Source: Planctomycetota bacterium
GTDB lineage: Bacteria; Planctomycetota; Phycisphaerae; WQYP01
DNA length: 33,908 bases
NCBI GenBank assembly: GCA_021808105.1
Contig: JAKBCC010000033.1
Span: 1 to 33,908 of the forward strand
Direction of reading: 5' to 3'
In this document: positions 24,213 to 33,908 of the stretch, piece by piece
Numbering within the stretch: the first letter of the stretch is position 1
How the letters are laid out: the number at the start of each line of letters is the position of its first letter
Notes under the pieces: model-generated
The model's database searches: none
Told to the model about the DNA's origin: nothing
Seen by the model: only the letters and a program-made list of their open reading frames with translations
Program-made: the position numbers and the translations under genes

Positions 24213-24475
24213 AATTCTCTTCTGCCTTTCCAGTACCCTGAATGGCAGTTAGTTTAGGGATTCGCGGCCGGTACGCAATAGCGCCTGATGAGCGCCTGAT
24301 GAGAGAAGAGAAAGTGGAGAGTTGAAAGTAGAGCAAATTCGCTGGCGCAACATAGTGGCGGGGGCGGGCGGTTGGGGTATACTTTGGCGCTGCAAAGCTG
24401 GCCGGATGGCCGGCTTAATGGCGTGGCGGCAGGGTGAAGAGTCCTGATTAAATGTCGGGTTTGGAAAAGAGATTC
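24213..24475. repeat. Divergent intergenic region with short repeats
   Basis: Between purC (minus) and the Usp-like gene. An eleven-base tandem duplication gcgcctgatga occupies about 24283-24304. 24327-24350 is the second copy of the agtagagcaaattc(g)gctggcgca repeat found at 12209-12234. TATACT near 24377 may be a -10 for the plus strand but lacks a clear -35. No gene is supported; a minus frame across it is a shadow. Confidence 0.5.
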
Positions 24476-24886
24476 ATGAGCAAAATACTGTTGGCAGTTT
24501 CCGAACAATGGACGCCTGATAAGCGCCTTGACGCTCTGGGGCAGTGGGCCAATCGCCTCGATGCGCCGATTATTGCGGTGCATGTGGCGGTGGGGATGTC
24601 GGAAAATGTCAAAGAGGAAAGCCCCGGCGAACGGGCGCTTAAAGAGGTTGTCCTGCAACTGAAAAAGACCAATCCCCGTGTGGAATCGCAGCTTTTGTTT
24701 GCCAATGATCTGGTGGATGGAATATTTCAGGCCGCGACCGGCCATGAGGCGACTATGATTGTTCTAGGACTTTCCCGGCAGGGGGTGCTGGAGCGGTTGA
24801 TTGAAGGCAACATCCAGCGGGCCATCCTGAATAACAGCCGCCTGCCGATTTTGGCTTTGCCGCCTGATTGGAACGGCATAATTTAA
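24476..24886 (+). CDS. Universal stress protein family (UspA-like), degenerate ATP motif
   Basis: 136 residues from the ATG at 24476, whose following SKILLAVSEQW fits the usual first Usp strand; GGAAAAGAG lies upstream. The C-terminal pattern MIVLGLSRQGVLERLIEGNIQRAILNNSRLPILALP matches the Usp fold. In ATP-binding Usp proteins the loop is G-x2-G-x9-G-S/T. Here the second glycine is Arg and the last S/T is Asn, so ATP binding may be lost or altered. It ends 46 bases before gcvP, on the same strand, and may share its transcript. An upstream in-frame ATG at 24452 adds eight residues and is less likely. Confidence 0.78.
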   Translation: MSKILLAVSEQWTPDKRLDALGQWANRLDAPIIAVHVAVGMSENVKEESPGERALKEVVLQLKKTNPRVESQLLFANDLVDGIFQAATGHEATMIVLGLSRQGVLERLIEGNIQRAILNNSRLPILALPPDWNGII

Positions 24887-24932
24887 GATTGAGTAACCCC
24901 CATGACCCGCTATTTGAAGGTATTACACGAAT

Positions 24933-27865
<2,933 letters not shown>

Positions 27866-27869
<4 letters not shown>

Positions 27870-28672
27870 CTGCTATGCAAGAATTTGCCGACGTTTTACC
27901 GGGATTAGCCCAACGGCATGACCGAATTCGCGACGTGAACTGGGCGCTCAATGACGAGATCCTGGGTGAGATGGACCCAGATACGTTTTGGCAGGCCGCG
28001 GAAATGCTGGGTATTGCGCCAAGCAAGGAGGTTGTCACAGGTGGGGTCATCGGCGCGGGGCTTGTTCCGGAATTCTCGATGTATGGAGTGTTTGCCGATG
28101 GCGAAAACGTAGTCCAACGCTTTCGTCGCACCCATCCCCAGACTGATCCGGAACGCCAAATGATACTGGACGCCATGTCACAGGCGAACTTCACCATGGT
28201 CGGCGTCGTCGAGACGTACCCTGCGGAAAATGCACTGTTGGTAGAGGATCTGTTCCAGGACAATCGGCGGATGCTTCTGGCGGACGACGTTTTTGCCGCG
28301 GACACCCCGGCTGGGGAGGCTATGTGGATCCGAGTGTATCCGATTGGTAAATTCTGGATGAGCACGAGCTTGGGAATGCCTCTGGGCGTTAATATGGACT
28401 TTCCCCCGCTGTTGGATTTTGTTTCCTCCAGTATTAGCAGTGGTATATGGCAAGATCCAGGCAGTTACGAGATCCGAAATGGATTTTATGCTGCCATGGC
28501 CATGAAAAAGCTGCTCTCCCGTTATCAGAAAGATTCCGGAACCAGCGGCAAAATCCCCGACGAACCTCCCGAGGAGCATCACAACGAACATCTGCAATCC
28601 GAACGGATCGAACGCAATGCGCCGTGCCCGTGCGGCAGTGGAAAAAAATATAAAAAGTGTTGCGGCCGCTGA
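27866..28672 (+). CDS. SEC-C-motif hypothetical protein
   Basis: 268 residues from the ATG at 27866, with GGAGG seven bases upstream and a four-base ATGA overlap with gcvP. The C-terminus [19 protein letters not shown] is a complete SEC-C zinc motif (CxC-x8-CC), as in the tail of SecA, where it binds zinc and contacts SecB or ribosome; it is also found on many uncharacterised proteins. The first 230 residues form a globular domain I cannot name ([40 protein letters not shown]). Translational coupling to the glycine cleavage P-protein is notable but gives no clear function. Confidence 0.85.
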
Positions 28673-28693
28673 CGCTGCGGCCCAAAAAATATC

Positions 28694-30088
28694 ATGACTG
28701 ACATACCCGATGAACCTTTTGCTGCTTCCTCTGAAGCCGGGCCGCCATTGCCGGGAAAAAACCGCACGCCGGATTCCCTACTTCTGCGCCTGGCGGGCGC
28801 TCCCCTGGCACCCTTGAGCACGCTTTCGGCCGTAGGGCTGCCGGCGGGCACGGCTTGGGCGGGCTGGTTTGCCTTGTTAAATGCTCTGACTTGGCCCATT
28901 GTGTTAGGTTCGCCGCTGTTTTTATATGCCAAAGCCCTCGGTGCCGGTGATTTAATGCTGGGTATCCTGGCGGCGATACCGCCGCTGCTGGCCATTTTGC
29001 ACATTCCCGGAGCACACCTGATGCCGCGCATGGGCTATCGCCGCGTCATGATCTGGGGATGGGGTTCACGCACCGTTCTGATTTTTATCATGGCCCTGAC
29101 CACCATAATCTTCACCTCCAGCACCGCCCGCTTGGCGGGCATTTTTCTCTGCATTATCACATTCAGTGCTTTGCGCGGTTTATCCGGCGGGGCCTGGATG
29201 CCCTGGGTGACCGGCCTGATACCGCCGGATGTTCGCGGTAAATTTTTCCTGCGGGATCAACTGTATGGCCAATCCGGAAATCTCCTGGCCCTTTTAGCTT
29301 CCACCGCTTTCCTGCTGGGCAATCCCGACCCGCGGCAATTTAGCCTGCCGTTTTTATTCGCCGGTATCGGTGGCACCATCAGCGTGTTATGCCTCATGCG
29401 CGTGCCGGATATTTCCGCTCCGGAGCACCATGCGCAAACCGGCGAAGTGGTGAGCATGATCCAGATGATGTCCGAAAAGATATTTCGGTGCTTATGTATT
29501 TTCAATATTCTTTACATGCTGGTGCTGGGCGGCCTGACCGTTTTCACCATTGCGTTTCTGCGCGGCGTTGTGGGGTTTTCCCAAAGCGCCATTGTGCTGT
29601 TGTCCGGTATGTCCGCCCTGGGCGGCGTCATTTCACTGTTCTGGTGCGGCGCGGTGATTGACCGCATCGGTTCCAAACCCATCATGCTTCTAAGCTTGGC
29701 CGCCTTTGCGGCAGTGTTCGCGGGATGGTGGGCCGTGGCGGGAAAAATTGTGCCGCCGTCACCGCCGATGGTAGGATGTTTATATCTGCTGATGGGAATC
29801 GCCGGTATGAATTTTGCCGCTGCCAATAATCGCCTGCAAAGTCTGAATATTCCCAGGGCCGGGCGCAACCATTATTTTGCGGTATTTCTGGCCATCGTGA
29901 ATGTCGCCGCCGGTGCCTCCCCGCTGATTTGGGGACTCATCCTTGAAATCATCGGCCGGCATCATGTTGCGACCGGATCGCTGCAATGGAACCGCTACAG
30001 CATCTATTTCGCCTGCGGCACGCTGCTAACCCTTCCTCTTCTGGCCCTATGCCGCGGACTGGATGAAAATCATCAAGCCGCAGTGTAG
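28694..30088 (+). CDS. Major facilitator superfamily transporter
   Basis: 464 residues with about twelve hydrophobic segments after a hydrophilic 60-residue N-terminus. Features typical of MFS: a loop PRMGYRRVMIWGWGSR between helices 2 and 3, a long central loop (VPDISAPEHHAQTGEVVS) and the equivalent second-half loop GAVIDRIGSKPIML. The substrate is unknown. It starts 21 bases after the SEC-C gene on the same strand, so gcvP, the SEC-C gene and this may be one transcript. The ribosome site is poor. No antibiotic- or sugar-specific signature was recognised. Confidence 0.85.
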   Translation: MTDIPDEPFAASSEAGPPLPGKNRTPDSLLLRLAGAPLAPLSTLSAVGLPAGTAWAGWFALLNALTWPIVLGSPLFLYAKALGAGDLMLGILAAIPPLLAILHIPGAHLMPRMGYRRVMIWGWGSRTVLIFIMALTTIIFTSSTARLAGIFLCIITFSALRGLSGGAWMPWVTGLIPPDVRGKFFLRDQLYGQSGNLLALLASTAFLLGNPDPRQFSLPFLFAGIGGTISVLCLMRVPDISAPEHHAQTGEVVSMIQMMSEKIFRCLCIFNILYMLVLGGLTVFTIAFLRGVVGFSQSAIVLLSGMSALGGVISLFWCGAVIDRIGSKPIMLLSLAAFAAVFAGWWAVAGKIVPPSPPMVGCLYLLMGIAGMNFAAANNRLQSLNIPRAGRNHYFAVFLAIVNVAAGASPLIWGLILEIIGRHHVATGSLQWNRYSIYFACGTLLTLPLLALCRGLDENHQAAV

Positions 30089-30429
30089 AAAACCCCCAGC
30101 GCCTGACAATCCCGCACTGGCACACCAACCCCACAAAGCCGCCGGCTCTGCCGGTGGTGGCGTATCCGACCAGAGCACAAATCAGGAAATTTGACGGCAC
30201 GCGATCCGGTCGGCGTGTCGCCGGATGATAAAATTTGACCGCATTGTGATATTCGACTTTGCCATTTTGATGTTTCATACGAATCAATATCAAATGTCAG
30301 GCGGTTTCCGCTTGCCGCAGATGTTGGTTTAATCGTACCGACTTGGCGAACCTGGCCAACTGGTTTATCCTTCCCCTGATGCAAATAACTCATGCAGGCA
30401 AAATATGCGACTCTTTCGTGAGGATACCC
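30089..30429. other. Intergenic region with a hairpin between direct repeats
   Basis: No gene is supported between the MFS permease and the glycoside hydrolase. Two direct copies of aaatttgac(c/g)gc (30187-30197 and 30231-30241) flank a hairpin atccgg/ccggat (30204-30209 with 30221-30226). Minus-strand frames across it are probably repeat remnants. A plus-strand promoter for the hydrolase must lie here, but I see no clear one. Confidence 0.45.
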
Positions 30430-33400
30430 ATGCCATCCATGCTCAAACAATCCCTTCGCACCCGTGTGATGCCTGCAGTATTTCTTGTTGCAGCACTCGT
30501 TCTCTCCAGCAACGCCTTGCCCACCACTGTTTCCGCGGCACCAGTTTCTGCGGCACCCGCTACGCTGGCGCAGCAGTTTCAGTCGCCGCCGGTGGGGCGT
30601 CGCTTGTACGTGTGGTGGCATTGGATGGGGCTTACCATCAGCCGGTACGGCATTAAGCGCGATCTTACCGCGATGAAAGCCGCCGGCGTGGCGGGGGCCA
30701 CCATTTGTCCGATCGGCTCGCAGGCGGGTGTCGCACCAGATATCACCAACAGCGGAACACTCAAGCCTGTGAAATACTGGAGCCCGCGATTCTGGCGCAT
30801 GGTGCAATACGCGGTGCACACCGCCAAGCGACTGGGCCTGAAGCTCGGCATGGAAAACTGCCCCGGCTGGGATGCCAGCGGCGGCCCATGGATCACGCCC
30901 GCGCTCTCCATGAAAATGGTGGTCTGGAGTATCACGCCGGTTAAAGGCCCCGGTGTGGTGCGCGTGCAACTCAAGCAGCCGGCCACGCGACTGGGCTTTT
31001 ACCGCCCCATTGAAGTATTAGCCCTGCCCGAGACAGCCGTGGCTCAACCCGCAGAAATCAAAAATATTTCAGCCGCTATGACATCCGATGGCCGGCTTGT
31101 GTGGCGGGCACCGGCGGGGCGGTGGCGCATCTACCGCATCGGTTACACGTCCACCGCCATGACCGACCACCCCGTGCCGGACAGCCTGGTTGGCCCGCAT
31201 GGCACGGTGCATTCCCTGGAGGCCGACAAGCTTAGTGCCCGGGCTGCAACATTTCATATTGAACATGTGATCCACGCGTTGCAGAAACACCTTGGCTCGG
31301 CGGTGGGGCATACCTTTAATCATCTGCTGTTTGACAGCTATGAAGCCGGCCCGCAGAACTGGACGCAACATTTTCGTCGCGACTTTATAAAAATGCGGCA
31401 TTACGATCCGCTGCCGTGGCTACCAGTTTTAAGCGGAGCCGTGATCGGCAGTCCGGAGCTTTCGCAGCGCTTCCGCTATGACATGGCGCGAACGGTTTCC
31501 CAGTTGTTCGTCAAAAATGACTTTGACGTGTATCGCAAACTCATTGATGCCGCCCACTTGAAAATGTGCCTGGAACCCTACACCGGACCCTTTAACACCA
31601 TCGCCGCCGCGGCATCGTGTGATGTAACCATGGGCGAATTCTGGAATGCCAGCCGCAGCGGCATTGCCGGGAATGTCGCCGGCGCGGCCCGGGCGGATGG
31701 CCGCACGCTGGTTGGAGCCGAAACCCTCACCGGCGGCCCCGCGTCCAGCCGCATGAATGAAACACCCGCGTTTTTGAAGCCCTCCCTCGATGGCGGCTTT
31801 CTCAGCGGTGTGAATCAGTGTTACCTTCATGATTGGACCCTTGAGTCGCTGAACAAAAAATACAAGCCCGGTATCCTCATGGGATGGTGGGGCACGCACT
31901 TTGGTGAAAACCAAACCTGGTTCAAGCCCGGAATAGCTTTTTTTACCTATATCAATCGCTGTCAGACTCTGTTACAGCAGGGATCCCAGGTGTGCGATAT
32001 CTGCACGCTCAATTCCGATCCACACGGGCTTTCCGAAGATGCCTTAAGCCTGTCCCTCTTTAAACATGCGACCGTACGCGACGGCAAAATCACGCTTCCG
32101 GATGGCCGAGCTTATGCGGTACTGCTGTTGCCCAATTCCTCTCGGATGCTGCCCGCCGTGGCGCAAAAGCTCCGACAACTTATCGCGGCAGGAGCCACAG
32201 TTGTCGGCCCCCGGCCCACGGCGTCGCCCAGTCTTACCGATTACCCCAAATGCGACCGCATTGTCGCAGAAATCGGTCGCGCAGTATGGGGCGATTGTGA
32301 CGGCGTACACATCCGCGAGCACCGCTTCGGCAAAGGACAGGTCGTATGGAACAAGTCCTTGCCCAAGGTGCTCGCCAAGCTGGGAATTCAACCTGATTTT
32401 TCCGTACTCGCCGCCAATAACGGCCCGCTTGTCATCCAATCCGCTATTTACGCTGCCCCCGGCGCAGGGCGGCAGGTAAACGTTACCAGCGTGCTGCAAA
32501 ACCGGTTGCGGCAAAATGGCGGTATCCTTGCGATGCGCGCGGATAATCAAGCCTTCGGAGGCGATCCGGCATTCGACCATGTCAAATACCTGACCATCAA
32601 ATATACCCTCGGCGGCAAGCCTGGCACCGCCCGCATCCAGGAAAACAGCATGATATCGATTCCGTTTTTGCCCCTCGTAGCCATCCATCGGCATTCGCGG
32701 GGGCTGGATATTTATTTTGTTGTCAACCGATCCAACCAGCCAGTCCATGCTGTGGCGTCCTTCCGGATTTCCGGAAAAATTCCTGAATTGTGGCAACCCG
32801 AATCCGGACAAGGCCTCACCGATGGCGAATTCACCGCCACCCACGGCCGCACCAACGTGCCCCTGAATCTGGGGCCGCAGGGGTCAATATTTGTCGTCTT
32901 CCGCCATTCCGCAGCAGGTGTGAATCCTGTCGTGAAGATCATGCGCAATAATCAGCCCACGGACCGCACCATCATTCAAATCGACCACGCCGGCCACATG
33001 AATCTGCGGACCGCAAAACCGGGACGCTATGAACTTCACTTCGCTTCCGGCCGCAATCAGGTGGTAATTGTTCCACATTTGCCAGCGCCAGAAGCCATCA
33101 CCGGCCCGTGGATCGTCAGCTTTACTCCCGGCTGGGGTGCGCCGGGGCATGTCGTGTTACAGCGCCTTACATCCTGGACCGCATCCAAAAATTCCGGCTT
33201 GAAGTATTTCTCCGGTACAGGCGTGTATACACAAACGATATCGATCCCCGATGGTTTTTTCGGCCCGGAAAAACGGGTGATTTTGCACCTGGGATCGCTT
33301 GATGATCTGGCCCAAGTGTGGGTGAATGGCCATAACCTGGGCGTGCTGTGGCACGCGCCTTTTAAGGTGGATGTCACGTCCGCCATCCGCCCCGGGCTTA

Positions 33401-33684
33401 ACCGCATTAGCATTGCTGTTACCAACACCTGGGCCAACCGCCTCATCGGCGACCAGCAGCACGCTTCCGGCCTCCAGTGGGGCGCCGCCACCCAGGTTGG
33501 ACGGCCACTGCTTCGCTTCCCCAAATGGGTGGTCAACGGCACACCCCGCCCCTCAAAAGATTGTTATACCTTCGAAACCTGGAATTACTATAAAAAGAAT
33601 TCCCATCTACCCCCCTCAGGCCTCCTCGGTCCGGTAAAACTAACCGCCACCGCCAGAATGCCTGTGCCTGCGGCGCAAAAATAA
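30430..33684 (+). CDS. Secreted GH106-type glycoside hydrolase (alpha-L-rhamnosidase family)
   Basis: About 1084 residues. The signal region (LKQSLRTRVMPAVFLVAALV, then LSSNALPTTVSA) predicts export; ATG at 30430 has AGGA five bases upstream. The catalytic part begins FQSPPVGRRLYVWWHWMG, ITRDLTAMKAAGVAGA-like, then MENCPGWDASGGPW, DSYEAGPQNWTQHFRRDF, YDPLPWLPVLSG and GAETLTGGPASSRMNETP, which match the GH106 rhamnosidase domain (PF17132). A C-terminal beta-sandwich (VILHLGSLDDLAQVWVNGHN, LGVLWHAPFKVDVTSAIRPG, TNTWANRLIGDQQ) is the sugar-binding jelly roll of the GH2-type. It probably removes terminal rhamnose from plant or microbial polysaccharide outside the inner membrane. The catalytic glutamates were not identified with certainty. 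It stands alone, without a SusCD pair or regulator. Confidence 0.85.
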   Translation: MPSMLKQSLRTRVMPAVFLVAALVLSSNALPTTVSAAPVSAAPATLAQQFQSPPVGRRLYVWWHWMGLTISRYGIKRDLTAMKAAGVAGATICPIGSQAGVAPDITNSGTLKPVKYWSPRFWRMVQYAVHTAKRLGLKLGMENCPGWDASGGPWITPALSMKMVVWSITPVKGPGVVRVQLKQPATRLGFYRPIEVLALPETAVAQPAEIKNISAAMTSDGRLVWRAPAGRWRIYRIGYTSTAMTDHPVPDSLVGPHGTVHSLEADKLSARAATFHIEHVIHALQKHLGSAVGHTFNHLLFDSYEAGPQNWTQHFRRDFIKMRHYDPLPWLPVLSGAVIGSPELSQRFRYDMARTVSQLFVKNDFDVYRKLIDAAHLKMCLEPYTGPFNTIAAAASCDVTMGEFWNASRSGIAGNVAGAARADGRTLVGAETLTGGPASSRMNETPAFLKPSLDGGFLSGVNQCYLHDWTLESLNKKYKPGILMGWWGTHFGENQTWFKPGIAFFTYINRCQTLLQQGSQVCDICTLNSDPHGLSEDALSLSLFKHATVRDGKITLPDGRAYAVLLLPNSSRMLPAVAQKLRQLIAAGATVVGPRPTASPSLTDYPKCDRIVAEIGRAVWGDCDGVHIREHRFGKGQVVWNKSLPKVLAKLGIQPDFSVLAANNGPLVIQSAIYAAPGAGRQVNVTSVLQNRLRQNGGILAMRADNQAFGGDPAFDHVKYLTIKYTLGGKPGTARIQENSMISIPFLPLVAIHRHSRGLDIYFVVNRSNQPVHAVASFRISGKIPELWQPESGQGLTDGEFTATHGRTNVPLNLGPQGSIFVVFRHSAAGVNPVVKIMRNNQPTDRTIIQIDHAGHMNLRTAKPGRYELHFASGRNQVVIVPHLPAPEAITGPWIVSFTPGWGAPGHVVLQRLTSWTASKNSGLKYFSGTGVYTQTISIPDGFFGPEKRVILHLGSLDDLAQVWVNGHNLGVLWHAPFKVDVTSAIRPGLNRISIAVTNTWANRLIGDQQHASGLQWGAATQVGRPLLRFPKWVVNGTPRPSKDCYTFETWNYYKKNSHLPPSGLLGPVKLTATARMPVPAAQK

Positions 33685-33908
33685 GGGAAGCGCTGCCGAC
33701 ATCAGCGGACAATAGGTCTCCAAGACCCTGTCCAAATAATGGCCGGGATTGCGATGGGTTTGAAACGTCCCGTATGCGCGACAGAGGATTGAGCCCACTC
33801 TGGAGAATTAGTCTGCGAGATCCGGTGCGTCAGTGAAACCGTCTGTGTCTCATGAACTGAAAGGAGTTCATCATGGAATGATCCGTTAGCCATGTAGCCA
33901 ACCGGGCG
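33685..33908. other. Unassigned 3' region with possible structured RNA
   Basis: A two-tier hairpin lies at 33707-33733 (ggaca/tgtcc outside, ggtc/gacc inside). Other short complementary arms include cagag/ctctg near 33782-33803. At 33852-33871 atgaact pairs with agttcat around a loop that holds AAGG. AAGGAG (33861-33866) precedes ATG at 33873, but that frame stops after two codons (ATG GAA TGA). No gene is supported before the window ends. Confidence 0.4.

Noticed and set aside
24254-24745. 163-codon minus frame
   Set aside because: It is antisense to the Usp-like gene and crosses the intergenic repeat.
30073-30969. 298-codon minus frame
   Set aside because: It is antisense to the start of the GH106 gene; its composition is that of a shadow frame.

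Overview
The window looks like a chromosomal segment of a diderm bacterium with moderately high GC. A planctomycete of the class Phycisphaerae is my best guess. The reasons are the outer-membrane autotransporter barrel, the Phycisphaerae-like UVR-motif protein, the GH106-type rhamnosidase, the many TTG starts and the intergenic regions full of short palindromes. This placement is from memory of such genomes and was not tested by phylogeny. No transposase, phage gene or CRISPR array is visible.

Layout: 1-600 is the C-terminal barrel of an autotransporter cut by the window edge. 601-970 is a cluster of REP-like hairpins that runs into the 3' end of a class V aminotransferase (cysteine desulfurase family, minus). 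metF (minus) follows. 3629-5462 (minus) is a tight three-gene operon: a GNAT acetyltransferase, a 91-residue unknown protein and an ImmA/IrrE-type HExxH peptidase. Then come a GT39-like membrane glycosyltransferase (plus), a zinc-ribbon unknown (minus), class II fructose-bisphosphate aldolase with a strong terminator (plus), and a secreted L,D-transpeptidase (minus). After a repeat-rich gap lies tRNA-Arg(CCG), then a membrane M48 peptidase (minus).

13777-17777 encodes two overlapping half-transporters forming an asymmetric heterodimeric ABC exporter, closed by a perfect 19-bp inverted repeat made of two copies of the dispersed repeat. Next are a UVR-motif protein, a secreted repeat-like protein directly upstream of aroA, and, convergent with aroA, a 38-codon gene for a very basic protein resembling ribosomal protein bL37. 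A membrane-anchored unknown protein converges on purC. A Usp-like protein precedes gcvP, which overlaps a SEC-C protein gene and is followed by an MFS permease gene. A large secreted GH106-type glycoside hydrolase ends the coding part. The last 220 bases contain possible structured RNA and a strong Shine-Dalgarno ahead of a two-codon ORF.

Housekeeping metabolism (metF, fba, aroA, purC, gcvP) is interleaved with envelope functions. The least conventional parts are the GNAT/91-aa/peptidase operon, the hidden 38-aa gene, and several families of short dispersed palindromic or tandem repeats.
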